A stretch of DNA of 64,000 nucleotides, from positions 205,761,493 to 205,825,492 of the forward strand of contig OU015492.1 of assembly GCA_907164885.2 (NCBI GenBank). The letters run 5' to 3'. The DNA comes from Dolomedes plantarius. Its lineage: Eukaryota; Arthropoda; Arachnida; Araneae; Dolomedidae. Under the pieces are notes generated by a model. It had not been told where the DNA came from, ran no database searches, and saw only the letters and a program-made list of their open reading frames with translations. Of this stretch, positions 47,279 through 59,880 are shown in pieces; the first letter of the stretch is position 1, and each line of letters begins with the position of its first letter. The position numbers were made by a program, and so were the translations under genes.

Positions 47279-48831
47279 GAAGAAATATTAAATCTTTCTT
47301 CCTTAGAACTGCATTGCAGTATGTACATACTGTTGAAGATTCTGTTTATAACCATGATACGGAGGACCGCAACTTATCTTTGATATTGAGAGACTTTCAA
47401 AATCTTTCCCTACCCCTTTTATGTAACTTTTACGGTTAACTATTAATAAATGGTAAGAAGGAAAGCGATAATATTTCTTCCCTAAAAGTTTGGTATCATG
47501 CTGTTTCGTTTATCTTAAGAGAAGGAGAACTAAATTTGCATGCATTTTAACTGACAAAAACCACAAAACATTTTAATCATAGATCAAAAACAAACATTAA
47601 ATTAGAAAATGAACAGAATGTATTTGATTTAAATTCGACATTCCGTAAAAATAATGATTAGAAACAGATCGAAATACATGAACAAACTTTTTACTATCAC
47701 AAAATGCAGGAAACACATTAAACCTCTCGCAATAATGGATAATGTAGTCTAATGGGCTCTTAAACAGGCACAGCTATCTTAATATGAACAGTTATGCACT
47801 ATGCAATGCATATCAGAATGATCACACAGGCTATTTAAGAAGTGCATAATAATATAGGGCAAGGCAAGAAACGTCACATGCATAAAAAACCGTTTATATA
47901 GTTATCTACTGACTTCAGTCCTCTCTGTAAATAACTTGTTCATTTAATTAAAAGTTAACTAAATTAATGTTCACGTATTTAAAAGAAAGATCTGGTATTG
48001 TTCATTGTTTATTTGATAAAACTGATATAATTAGTATCGAATTTTGTCACAGTGGCAGAAATGAATTCAAGGAATATGTTTTCCATCATAAAAGTGAAAG
48101 AAAATAGCATAGTATGTGTTTGAACAGTCAAAAGTGATAGAACTTGACGCTCGTGTTCTGAGATAATTTCGCTAGCATGATGACCCTCCATTTTCTAACA
48201 TGCATTAAAGCGTAACACATTCTATAGTGTATACTATTGTAGTATGAACAAGGGAAATTAGAATATAATATCAGGAAATAGACTATTTCAATTCAATAAA
48301 AACAGTGCAAAAGTATTTTTTGATGAATACTAATGGTAGCTTTTAAAGTCCAAACTCCAAGTCAAGAGATGCGGGTACTGCTCTGCCATATTTCTTTATT
48401 TCATCATTTGTAAACAGTTTTTCACTACAAAATAATTAAATTATTCGATGCTGAGGATATATTTTAGTTGCACGTCCATTTAACACAATAGATTAACCAA
48501 TTGTTTCTCGCCAATTAAGGGAGGCATAGAACTAACTAATCGATTGAAAGCAGGGTGGTAAAGATGCTTGAGTCAACGTTGCTCATGATGGACAGATTGT
48601 TTCTAATGAAAAGCACGTTTACTTTGAAGCGATTCCTCTAAGTTCAATTTATATTACTAGCGTAAATATGCGCATGTAATAATTTTACAGCATATTAATG
48701 AATGAGACTTGCATTTACGAAGAATTAAATCCTAAGGATCAAAATTCCAAAAACAAATTTGATGTGGTCAATTATTGAAGCATCTCCTAAATTAAATGAT
48801 AATACCTAAAAATTCAAATATAAATATATTT
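47275..48831. other. Unique AT-rich DNA, nothing recognised
   Basis: No motif or termini noticed. The 60-codon minus-strand frame at 48009-48191 has no known domain. Confidence 0.6.
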
Positions 48832-48835
48832 TTAA

Positions 48836-49555
48836 GGGGACAGTGGACTTTCAAAATAGGGAAATTTGTCCAAAAATTCGATTTTTTTATTTTATTGAAT
48901 TGTGAAACTACGGACGAGTATGAATGTGTTGTAAAAAGAATTTTTCATTTCTGTGATTACTTTCCTAGTTATAGGCATTTGTACTTAATTCAGATATTAT
49001 GTGGTTACTAATAGCAATAACTTTAAAGGTGTTTTTCTCAAAATAAACATTTTCATGTCATACGAATATTCAAACTGCTCCAGGCACATTTCTAACTATC
49101 GTATTGCTTTGAAATTTAAGTTTTATATACTTAACTGTATATCAAATAAATCTTATTGAAAACAGTTATGCTTCGTAGCTCAGAATTTCTAAATTTTGTA
49201 CTTGAAAAGATGATTTGTAGATATTATGCGTAATAAAAAGGGTGTTTTCACTATTATTATTTTTTCCTCTTTACATTTTTAATGAATGCTTAAAATAAGC
49301 AATAAGTTTCATTGTTAGTTCTATAAGGTATCCTGTAAATAAAAATGACCATATTATACGCAAAGGAAATGCGCATGGAACATTTTTAATTAGGCCAATT
49401 TTTGATATAATTATTAATTCATAATTCATAAATTATTAATATTTCATCTTTAAATTTTAACCGCTTTTACATATCTATGGTACTAATCACATATTCAAAT
49501 TTCAAGCAAAGCCATTCAAAACAAAAAAAGTTGGGTTTGAAGGTCCACTGTCACC
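48836..49555. mobile_element. 720-bp TTAA-flanked MITE
   Basis: TTAA at 48832-48835 and 49556-49559 flank TIRs GGGGACAGTGGACTTTCAAA and, inverted, GGTGACAGTGGACCTTCAAA (18 of 20 identical). The interior is AT-rich without a recognisable gene. The open frame starting at 48796 begins outside the element and runs through the TIR, so it is not a gene of the element. Confidence 0.88.
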
Positions 49556-49559
49556 TTAA

Positions 49560-50138
49560 TACATTTTTCCGCTAAAAAGTACACAGGCTATTTTGCAAAT
49601 GTATGCCTGTAAAGACAAGTAATGTATTTAATGACAGTATAATTAATGCACTATATTTTGGAAATGTGAACTTAGGCACATTTACAATCATTAGAAATAT
49701 TTTGTGTATAGAATGATTAAATACTGTCTATATGATATCTATATATTCCTAAAACGTAAAGTAATCTATCCCACATTTTTCAATATTATTTTCTAAGACG
49801 CTTCGGAAGAAAAATCTACCTTAAGAACAGTGACAACATTCCTTTCCCTTAGTTCAGCCAAATTGCGTCAAGAAACATCCAGTTCAAGGAGATAATTTCT
49901 TTCAGAATTCCTAGTTTTTACTACACTTCAAAAGCTCACGGACCCAGGATTTTTTTCCACTTTTCTCTCCTTAGTGTTTCTCGTTACTTTTCATTCTCTT
50001 AACATTTTGCGGTTGCCAAATTTTATTTTCATCTAACATTCAATTTGCTTTATCAGCATTATTTCCTTGACGACACTGATCTTAAAGGACAACAGATGAA
50101 GGTCAAAAGAGTTGACAGAGGTCCACCATGACGCTTTC
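49560..50138. other. Unique DNA, nothing recognised
   Basis: No domain or repeat seen between the MITE and the DD41D element. Confidence 0.6.
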
Positions 50139-50140
50139 TA

Positions 50141-51443
50141 CAGAGGCTGTTCACACATTTTTTAGACGATGTATATTGTATACACAAAACTAAATTATAT
50201 AAAATTCTTGTGTTTTAAATGTTCTATTTGACATCCCTTATTCTGAACTATCTTTCGACACCGCAATTTCTAGGATAATAATGCCTTTTGAAGTGTCAGA
50301 AGAGGTATTCTATCCCATTCCTCCTGAACAGCTTTCCAGAGTCCTGTAAGGGTTTGGGGACGACGTTTGGATAATGCAGATTTTAAAAGTCCGAAAGCAC
50401 AAAAATCCATAGGTGATACATCGGGAGATTTAGTAGGGATATCAGTGAAGGGTATGGCCTTGATACCAGTTTTTTGTTCCATTTCTTTTAGAAAATTTAC
50501 AGTGGATTTTGATGTATGACTGCTAGCTTTGTCCTGATGGAGTCTCACAGATTGATGGCACTGTGGGTAAAGCGATGGTATTTCATTCACAAAAATTGGC
50601 GATAAAATATGTTCCTGATAGTATTTGGAGTTAATCTTGACATTTTTTTCCACTCTCTTTATTTTTAACTTGCCATTATAAGAAAAACCAGCAACAATCA
50701 TGAATCCCTTAGAAAAACTTTCTTTCGATTCTTTGAACCATGTACTTAAATTTTTTTCTCCCCTTTTATGATAATAAATGGCTCTTTTTTTGTTGCAATC
50801 ATTTAAATACACCCATGATTCATCTATTGTGACAATTGTTTTCCATTTTTCTTTGGATAAGTGTTTCTCATATAGAATTCTGCAGCGTGTCCTGCGTTCA
50901 GCGATATGATTTGGAAGAAGACGATGCACATTGCGTTTTTTCGCTTTCTTAAGATTTAAATAAACGTTTATCATTTTGTTTACAGTAGACACCGAGCATT
51001 TTAATGATTTTGCAACTGTCCTTTGACTAGGGGGATTTTCTTTTAACATTAAACAACGTACCTTTGCAATAGTCGAAGATGTCCGTTTTTTCCTTGGATA
51101 CTTGTTTGGAATTCTTGTCCCACTTGAGGCTCCAATTGGACGTTTTTTTTCCTTTCTTGCTGACGATATTACCTATTGACGATTTAGATATCACAAAACC
51201 ATGACTCTCACATCGTTTTTGGACAACGGAGTATGCATATTTCTCTTCGGAAAGATCATAAATGTAGCCTTCGAACCACTGCTTTGTTAAAAACACCATT
51301 TTAAATTTAAAAAAAACTTTCATGCCGCAGACGATAATTTTGACTTTTAAAAACATAGTACGATTGCAATTATTTCTTTTGCAGCAAACGAATTTTTATT
51401 ACCGCTTACCAAAATCGTCTAAAAAATGTGCGAACAGCCTCTG
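50141..51443 (-). mobile_element. DD41D Tc1/mariner-superfamily transposon, full length
   Basis: 30-base TIRs CAGAGGCTGTTCACACATTT... (50141-50170) and its inverted partner at 51414-51443 differ at a single position (A/G), with TA on both sides (50139-50140 and 51444-51445). Length is 1,303 bp, normal for the superfamily. It encodes one transposase on the minus strand. A lone copy of the left end is at 954-1067. Near-perfect ends and few coding lesions mark it as one of the youngest insertions in the window. Confidence 0.95.
50195..51299 (-). pseudogene. DD41D (rosa/Visitor-like) transposase with one frameshift
   Basis: From the ATG at 51297-51299 the first frame holds a helix-turn-helix (EEKYAYSVVQKRCESHGFVI then SKSSIGNIVSKKGKK). 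It shifts at an A8 run (T8 on plus, 51143-51150) into the frame that carries SQRTVAKSLKCSVSTVNKMI and the catalytic core. The three acids are in TIDESW, HQDKASSHT and SPDVSPMDF, with 41 residues between the second and third Asp. That spacing is DD41D, as in rosa and Visitor, not the DD34D of mariner or DD34E of Tc1. A TAG at about 50267-50269 after QKALLS may be premature: the frame continues as KLRCRKIVQNKGCQIEHLKH to a TAA at 50195-50197. All catalytic residues are intact. The shift is in a homopolymer and could be a sequencing error. Confidence 0.9.
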
Positions 51444-51445
51444 TA

Positions 51446-51908
51446 TAATATAAATTACTTTCAATATGTTGTAACGATCATCAGTCTGCTAATGTCGAAT
51501 TCAAACTCGCGTCTTCAAACCAGACAAATGTTTAACCTAAAATATTTCCACTTCCAGTATAAAGCCAAAAGTCATCGTATGTTAGCTTGGATATTTCTTT
51601 TTTTCCAGAAATTCATTTGCAAAGACGTTCTTTCCACATCGAATTATTTCTGAATGTTTGATTGAACGTCATTAACACTAGTCTACAGCCATTTTGTATC
51701 TGATTTATAAAAACATTTTTTGATGGGTTTTTGCATGTAGAATCCGAATTTGCCATCAGAAATTTTCTATCATGTAAGGATTTTACAAAATTTTAGAATG
51801 TAATTTTTACATACATGGTAAAATATGTGGTGAAATGTAAATTATAATTTACATTTTGGGGTCAAATAATGAGGATAATAGATGACTATGTAGGTTAAAA
51901 CCTTTATT
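51446..51908. other. Unique DNA, nothing recognised
   Basis: No recognisable domain. The frame at 51426-51653 starts in the transposon end and has no motif. Confidence 0.55.
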
Positions 51909-53211
51909 TGGATGAATTCATCTGTAAAAGTAACTATCAAAACCTTCACCAGGGGGAAGAATATATTCCAGAATCACGTGAGAGATTGCTTCACCTCATG
52001 GAATACAATGATTTAGTACGTGACATAAACATTTCTAAAGAACAGTCAGAATTGTTAGGTTCTAGGTTACAACAATGAAATCTACTAACTAAAGGTACAA
52101 ATATTTCAATTTTTAGAAGAAGACATACATCTTTATGTGCATTTTATACACACATCTTTACATGTATGTAAATGGTTTAATGAGAGGGTTGGATATTAAG
52201 TATGATTCCAACGAATGGATAATTTCTATAGATTCCTCGAAAGCTAGCCTGATAGCAGTGCTTTTGCATAATGGCAACAAACTACCATCAGTACCTTTGG
52301 CTTATGGAGTGGTCATGAAAGAAACTTTTAACGATAATATGGCTGCTGCTGGCGTCAAACAAAAATAAAGATCATGGGTGGCAGATATGCTGCGATTTAA
52401 ATGTAGTGGCAATGCTGTTAGGTTTACAGGGTGGGTTTACAAAATTTTGCTGTTTTTTGTCTGCTTATGGGACAGCCGAGATACAAAGAACCACTACTAA
52501 ACCAAATAATGGTCTATGAGGAAGTCATACGTTCCTGTAGAGAAAAATGTAAAAATACACCTCTGGTTGAGCCGAGGAAGTATAATAATTTTGCCTCCCT
52601 TTCATATAAAGTTGGGCTTGATGAAAAACTTTGTCAAAGCTCTTGCTAAAAATGGCCACGGCTTTGAGCATTTGTGGGAACTGTTCTCCAAATTGAGTTA
52701 AACAAAGGAGAAAGGAGGATATATTTATTGGGCCACAAATCAGAAAATTGCCGAAAGACCCAATGTTCGATAATGAGCTCCTGAATCTGGAGTTAGCTGA
52801 TTGGACGTCTTTTATAGCCACTGTTCATGGTTTTTGGGGTAGCAAAAAAATACGATAGATATGCTTCTATAGTGACTAGTATACTGGACAACTACAATAA
52901 TATGGGTTGTAAAATGTCACTAAAAATTCATTTTTTGTACTCCCACATAGACTTTTTTTCCAGAAAACTTGGTTGACAGGGTGATGGAGAGACTTGGTTG
53001 ACAGACTTGGATGAACAGGGTGACCGTTTTCACCAAGATAACCTTAATATAGTACATCGATATGAAGAGCGCTAATACCCTGCAATGATGGGCGACTACT
53101 GTTGGTTTCTGTTTAGGATGAATAATTAATCAGACATCTTACAAAAGGAAAGCACTCACTGTCATTAAGAAAGACATCATACTATTTTGGAAAAAAACAT
53201 TATTAATATGA
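51909..53211 (+). pseudogene. Decayed member of an unnamed repeat-borne protein family
   Basis: Conserved blocks appear in order but in changing frames: SKEQSELLGSRLQQ (about 52035-52077), EWIISIDSSKASLIAVLLHN then GNKLPSVPLAYGVVMKETFN (52210-52335), PLVEPRKYNNFAS (about 52563-52600), LPPFHIKLGLMKNFVKALAK (about 52590-52650), GPQIRKLPKDP (about 52731-52763), KMSLKIHFLYSHIDFFPENL (about 52912-52975), DRFHQDN..RYEER (about 53020-53070) and MMGDYCWF. I recall highly similar multi-copy uncharacterised proteins in arthropods and cnidarians with the signatures FIDSSKxSLKAVLLHNGN and LPPLHIKLGLMKNFVKAL. Their biochemical role is unknown to me. Many stops and frameshifts make this a pseudogene. No element termini were found. 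Confidence 0.75.
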
Positions 53212-53976
53212 ACATTATGGGTTATTGTGCAACAGTTTCGTGCTCTTATTATTTCACAGTTTTTTGTTAAGTAATAAAGAAAACATTTTTAATGATGAAT
53301 ATTATTTTTTCTTTGTATTTCAAATAGTCAATTTTTATAAAATATTTCACTGTTGACTTTACGTAACTACTGAGTATGCATTAAATGTGTCGTGATAGAG
53401 AGTATCTGATTATTCCACCGAATTCAGATCTGTAAAATTAATCAAATGCATTCATTTTCAAGATAGATTCAGATAAAAGTTGAAATTTGCTGAGTAGCTA
53501 TAATTGTTCTCTCCAGTATCGGTAGCAATGCAAATACATACAGAAGTAATATCCGTTTGACAGAAAAAAGCTAACTCTCACAATATATGTAAAATCTACT
53601 TTCTTCATAATATAAAAGAAATGAATAATTATTAAATACTCGAGAAGTTTAATACTTTTCAGATTGAAAAAATTATTAAATGTTTGATATATAGTTTTGA
53701 AACTAATTTCAAAATGAGAAAGTCTGAATGTTTTATTTGAAATCTGAATTACCTTATTAAAATGGAACAATTTGATACAAAATTTAATCTAAAATTGCGA
53801 TTATCATGAAACTTTATATTTAAAGCTAAATACTTGAATTTCTTGCTACATGGTGAATATAAATTTAGTATAATTCAAATGCAAAGGCAATCTACAACTG
53901 GAAAGTCAATAGGAGAATCTAAGAGTTGGTTATCCCTGTTTTTAGGTTTAAAAAGATAGAGAAACCAATGAAAATA
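53212..53976. other. Unique AT-rich DNA, nothing recognised
   Basis: The 90-codon minus-strand frame at 53498-53770 is Phe/Ile/Asn-rich with no recognisable motif. No element ends were seen. Confidence 0.55.
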
Positions 53977-54038
53977 TACAAGGTGCGTCCATAAAGAAAC
54001 GGGACATTTTTTATAAATAAGAAAAATATTACTCAACT

Positions 54039-55723
54039 TCAAATAAATTTATCTCCTTCAAAATAATCGCCAAAGGAGTCTATACAATTTTTCTAACGCT
54101 TCTTGAATTCATCGGAACACTGTCCTTTCGTGACCATCTTAAGCTTAGGGAAAAGGAAAAAAAATGAGCTAGTGATAAGTCGGGAAAATATTTTTGGTGA
54201 TTTATCACTGTAATTGAATGCTTAGCAAGATATCGTTGTACAGAAATTGCTGTATGGGGCCTAGCATGATCGTGTAAAAGAAACCATTTCCCAGAATCAA
54301 ACAGTTCCTTCCTAACTTGCCTTATCCTGTTTCTTGATCGTAAAAGCACCTCCTTGTAAAAATACTGTTTAATTGTTTGATTTTCAGTAACAAATTCGTC
54401 GTGAATAGGTTCTTTGTAATCAAATAATGCAGTCAGCATCACCTTAGTCTTTGATTTTGACATCCGTGTTTTTTGTTTTTTTTGTATGGGAGAAGACGGT
54501 CCTTTCCACTGTGCACTTTGTCTTTTTGTTTCTGGGTCGTATTGTAGACACCAGGTCTGACCTCCTGCTATAATACACTTTGCGAAATTGTTGTGCTGTT
54601 CCGCAGAAGTCAGCAAAACTTCACAGAAAGCTTTTCTGTCTTCTTTTTGCTGTTCTGTCAAAATCTGAGGCACTAATCGAGCACAAACTTTTTTCATTTT
54701 CAGATTTACAATTAAAGTTAAGGGGGTCCAGGACACATTCTGAAATTTTTTTTATTTATTGAGTTAAAATTTTGAATTTTTTTGTGATGCTTAACCATAT
54801 AATTTGTAAACAAAATCACATGATAAAACTTCTCAAAAAGTTTTTAAAAAATTTTTAAATTTAAAATTTTTAATAAAAGTGGGGAAATTTAAAATCGTTA
54901 TAACTCGAAATATTATTGGTCGAATTTCAATTTTTTTTTCATTTAATTAAAGAGAAATATTTAAATTTTAATTATGATTCACCATTTTTTTAAATATTAA
55001 TTTTTTTAAAAATTAAAATTATTTAGAATAAAAATTACAAACAAAATTATGTAACTTATTTTTTAAAAATCATATTTTCAAAAGTTAATATTTTTTTCAA
55101 ATTTGCTGAATCAAAATTAAAGTAAAATAGTTGAAAAAGACATGTTACAAGTTTCAACCATTTATTTTTAACGGTTCTTGACTTATAACTATTTAAAACG
55201 AGAAATGGGGAAAAAACCCATCGTGCAGAAAAACGCACTTACAGGTTGAAACAACGATTCGCTACTATTAGAATGTAGCAAAAAAAACTAATAATTTCTC
55301 CTGTTCTAATTAAGATAGAAACATGGTTTAAACGTCATTTTAAGCGCAAAAGAACACACAAATTTTTAATGCAAGAAATTTTTTTTCGGAAATTCGAAAA
55401 TTTTGTGTCCTGGACCCCCTTAATCTACAGCTTTCTTTGATTATCCCAAGCATATCTGAAAGTTGCTGAGTTGTTACATGCCTATGAGTTTTACCAAAGA
55501 ACGAATTTGCTCACACATTTTCCTCATTCTTTGAAGTTGCAGGGCGCCCTGACTTTGGTTCATTTTCAATGCTTTCTCGCCCTTATTTAAAGCGTTTGTA
55601 CTACTCATACACTTGTGTTCTTGATAAGGAGGCATCACTATATACTGTTCGAATCATCTCTAAAGTTTCGGAAGCAGATTTACCTAATTTGTAACAAAAT
55701 TTAATGTTACTACGTTGTTCCAT
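54039..55723 (-). pseudogene. Mariner transposase pseudogene
   Basis: An ATG at 55721-55723 opens MEQRSNIKFCYKLGKSASET, the mariner helix-turn-helix region, running to about 55424. The MITE then interrupts. The gene resumes at 54717 as TLIVNLKMKKVCARLVPQIL and continues to a stop at 54039-54041 after DYFEGDKFI. The catalytic motifs are damaged: GDETW reads GGQTW (first Asp lost), HDNARPH reads HDHARPHT (second Asp kept), and SPD(L)SPADF reads FPDLSLAHFF (third Asp replaced by His). Frameshifts lie near the third motif, and a TAG follows EFKKR. Loss of two catalytic acids means it was dead by substitution as well as by insertion. Confidence 0.92.
54722..55419. mobile_element. 698-bp TTAA-flanked MITE nested in mariner
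   Basis: TTAA at 54718-54721 and 55420-55423 flank perfect 16-base TIRs GGGGGTCCAGGACACA and TGTGTCCTGGACCCCC. The inside is AT-rich with no gene. It interrupts the mariner transposase, and removing it with one TTAA restores contiguous mariner sequence. Two truncated relatives lie at 11283-11617. Confidence 0.95.
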
Positions 55724-55933
55724 TCCGAAGCAAATTTTTTTATACATTGCCTTCTCAGTAAATGAAAATTACCACGCCGTTTTGATATGCAAATGACTAG
55801 ATAACCAGTTTTAATTGGCTTTAACAAGAGTTGAGATGATGCCACTCTTTCTAGCTAGGTGATTATTCTTTCACTTTTTATTTTATCGTTTGATCTTTTA
55901 ATTTGTACGGCCACTTTATGGGCACACCTTGTA

Positions 55934-57888
55934 TAAATAATATTTAAAAATAATTAATTATGCATATCTGTTTATAATCAAACTTGAGATTTTGACAGTC
56001 TCTAGTCTTTCATTTTCTCCCCAAATCTAAAACTAATGAGCAAGAATTATTTTATTCTATAATGCCGCATTGTGATCCCCGTTTTCATCCAAGAAAGTTA
56101 ATATGTGTAGGATCTAGTGACTATTTGTAAGCTCTGTAATGCGGATGAAAACAATGTGAGGAACATCTTTTTTTATATCCTTTTTATCGGATTTTTTCCC
56201 AATAATGCATTGAGAAACATGCAATCTTGTGGGAAAAGTAAGTCATTAATTCCTTGACTCTCCCACGCTTGAAGATAACATGTTTCATATAAATTGTTAC
56301 CGGAGAGCAGGAAAACAATCAGATAATAGATTTCTAGTAAGGAATTTTTCAGGAACATGAATCTCAAATGGAATTTTAATTAGATTAAACCTGTTCTCTT
56401 TCATTAGTTTCTTTTTTCATTCCCTTTTCTGATTTTTTTGGGAACGCTACTCATATGTCCTTTTTTTTAAGATGTGGAGGCTGAACAGAAAATGTAATTA
56501 TCATAGAAATATGTAAATTTTTGTAAAATAAATTGTGCGTTGTATTTAAATGGCCAAATTGCAGAAAAAAGTTCTTAATTTTTAAACTAACTTGCTTTTA
56601 CACCAACAGAACATTTTTTCTTCTTTACTCTAGAAGAATTTATTCACAAGGCTATTATTTTTTGCTGATCACATTAGTCTATTTTTATGTATATTAAAAA
56701 CTAACGGAGAATAATTAGCCTTAACTGAAGAGATATATAATCTAATCACCATTTTTGAACGCTATGAAGGGAATCAATGGTTTTTAAGAGAAACGAAACG
56801 TGTAAATAATATAGTATTTTGGTGAAAAGTATGATAACTCATATATCTGTGTTTGCAGTGTAAAGAGTGTCAATTCCCAAATCGCAGTTTTGAGAAAAAC
56901 GGGCTTGAAAAAAAAAAGACTTTTGTAAACTGACTTTATAAGACTTTTGTAAAGTCAGTTTTTTTAAGTTTAATTTTTAATTTTTTTAAAGTAAATTTTT
57001 CCAATTTTTCTTTCGTTGAGTAAAGAATGGTAAGTCCTTGATTGGAACATAACCCCTTTAACACTAACATATTTGTGCTTTAATTCACATATCCCAAATT
57101 TTCCCTGATGAATAAAAATATTTAGGAGTGGAATTGGACTTAGCTTTCTGTACCCTGGAGTAGCCCTTGATTTTTCAAACATACCCGGTTTGATAACTCA
57201 TTTTAGCCTAATTTGGACTTAACACACATTGCACAACAAACACAGATATAAAGGCAATTAAGAATTATTTTTATAGAAGGAATACAAAATTCTGTATACT
57301 TATTTTATGAATTTCGTACAAATTCTGTATACTTCTTACTACCGTAAATATATATTAAATATTTTATATAACTTTATAATATATAACTTAATTACTATAT
57401 AACTGAAATAGTTTAAGTTACATTACACCACTTTGTTTTTTTTTTGGTTTTCTAAATAGGATTAAATCTATGTGTGTATGTATGTTCGATTCTAAAATTT
57501 TTAGTCTACGTGAATTGCAAAAGAAAATTATTTTACAATTTTTCCTTTTTACAAGCCAAATAAACTGTATTGACTAGTTATACTTTAAGCTGTAGAAAAA
57601 GGAAAGGATTTACAGTTATTACGTGCAGTTTGTGATAACTCTGCCCTTTCGTGTTTAAAAATAATTTCAAAATTTTAAATTAATTGTTTAAATTTAAAAG
57701 TTAATCTACTTTATATTTATTTGAAAACTTTTTTATTTGCATTGCACAAATTAATCTATTTTGAGAAATAAATTATATTCCTTATTTTCGAGTTTAATGA
57801 TTATGAATCCAGTCATATTTTGATTAATGAGCAAAAGTTTGTAATACCAATAATAAAATTTAGTACTGAAGCTCGAGAATAGTTTACT
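55934..57888. other. Unique AT-rich DNA, nothing recognised
   Basis: A hairpin-forming repeat at about 56928-56960 (AACTGACTTTA...AAAGTCAGTT) contains a repeated GACTTTTGTAAA. A GTTTTCATCC/GGATGAAAAC inverted pair lies about 80 bases apart near 56080-56155. No coding motif was found. Confidence 0.55.
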
Positions 57889-57943
57889 ATTACAGGAAAA
57901 TATGATAGACAATATAAATAACTATAAGCTGTGATTAATGGTT

Positions 57944-58041
<98 letters not shown>

Positions 58042-58151
58042 TAAAATATTTATGAGTATGAGCTTATTAGCTGATGAAGATCAAAAAATATTGTCTTGTG
58101 AATCAACTGCACATTAATACCAAGGACACAGGTAGGAATATTCTTTACATT
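57889..58151. repeat. Local duplication, copy 1
   Basis: Starts TTACAGGAAAA and ends GGAATATTCTTTACATT. It matches 59685-59857 in the same orientation, roughly 85-90% identical by eye. It contains a (TA)n tract (57946-58031) where copy 2 has only a short TATATACAATACATAA stretch. The fourth Helitron lies between the copies. Confidence 0.85.
57946..58031. repeat. (TA)n microsatellite
   Basis: About 85 bases of TA ending in AAATAAATAAATAAA, within duplication copy 1. Confidence 0.97.
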
Positions 58152-58843
58152 CTAGGAAAGATATTATATAGAGATTTATATATTGTCTATATATTTAAAA
58201 CACTTCCGTAACTGACTGACTGACATACAACGCACAGACCAAACTGGTGGAACTAAAGAGCTGAAATTTTGCATGGCGATTCTTCTTATAGTGCAGCGGT
58301 GCAGTAAGAAAGATTTTTGAAAATTCTTAGATTTTTTTAAAAATTGAATGTTTAAGCTGTTTTAGTAACTTATTTTAAGTTTGCATTTAAAATAATAATC
58401 TGAGGGTTATAAAATTTTTATCACGAGAAAAATCATAAAAAATCCTTTAAAATGAAATATTTTTTGAATCTTTACCTTCATTTTCTGAATTTTGGTGAAT
58501 TTTTAAAGATTAATTTTTAGAATTTAATTTATTAAAATGCTGATCACGTGATTTCCTTTTCTCGTACTTTAAACAAATGTATCGTCATGTTCATAACAAC
58601 GTAATAGCCAAAATTATTTTGCTAATGCGGCAGACGATTGGTCATTATCCAAAAAATTATTAAAATACAGTAAAAGGTATGTTCTTTGAACTGTACTATA
58701 TTAACTGTACGATATTCTTTAGTATGTCCTATTAGATTTAATTAGAATATTTTCTTCTACATTATTTTGTCTATAAAAATATCCCTCGGGATTTTTTTAT
58801 AAATATAAAATTGTTTTGCATCAATTTTATACATTGATCGTCG

Positions 58844-59210
<367 letters not shown>

Positions 59211-59256
59211 GTGTGTGTGTGTGTGTGTGTGTATTTATTTATTTATCTTGGCATTA

Positions 59257-59597
59257 CAGTCGAACCTCGTTATAACGATCTTCAAGGGACCAAAAGATTT
59301 GTTCGCTTTATCCGGTGGTTGGTTCGCTATATCTGAACCGTTAAGAAAAAATGCCAGAGTTCACAAAATGCATAACTCATTAGTTGCAATGTGTATTCAA
59401 TAATGATGTATTAAAAAAATTATATAATATCTATTAAAAATGATCATTAATGAATTAAATCGACTAAAATCGATTACATTAAACTGACACAATACTAATT
59501 AAATTACGTACAATAGGAAAACGGCGGGACCAAAATTTTCGTTTGTTATAGCCGTGAGTTCGTTATATACCGGGTTCGCTATAACGGGGTTCGACTG
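59257..59597. mobile_element. 341-bp pogo/Tigger-like MITE
   Basis: TIRs CAGTCGAACCTCGTTATAAC and, inverted, CAGTCGAACCCCGTTATAGC are flanked by TA (59255-59256 and 59598-59599). Removing it with one TA restores the Helitron sequence GGCATTAATTGCATA seen in copies a and c. The termini are of the well-known pogo/Tigger style. There is no coding capacity. Confidence 0.93.
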
Positions 59598-59684
59598 TAA
59601 TTGCATATATTGACAGTTGTATTTAATTTGAATGTACTCCGTAGCGAAGTGCGGGTTTTCAGCTAGTATCTTTATATTACTTAT

Positions 59685-59857
59685 ATTACAGGAAAAGATG
59701 ATAGACAATATAAGTAACTATAGGTTGTGAATATGGATTCTTGTATATACAATACATAAGAGTATGAGCTTATTAACTGATGAGGATCGAAAAATATTGT
59801 CTTATGGATCAACTACACATTAATATCAAAGACACAGGTAGGAATATTCTTTACATT
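59685..59857. repeat. Local duplication, copy 2
   Basis: Direct partner of 57889-58151, lacking the TA expansion. It starts 19 bases after the Helitron end. Confidence 0.85.
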
Positions 59858-59880
59858 TTCACTGAAGAGGATTGATTTAA

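Larger units (their letters stand above)
53979..55931 (-). mobile_element. Mariner (DD34D lineage) carrying a nested MITE
   Basis: Ends CAAGGTGCGTCCATAAAG and, inverted, CAAGGTGTGCCCATAAAG have TA on both outer sides (53977-53978 and 55932-55933). Without the 698-bp MITE and one TTAA the element is 1,251 bp, a normal mariner size. The transposase on the minus strand is decayed. Confidence 0.93.
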
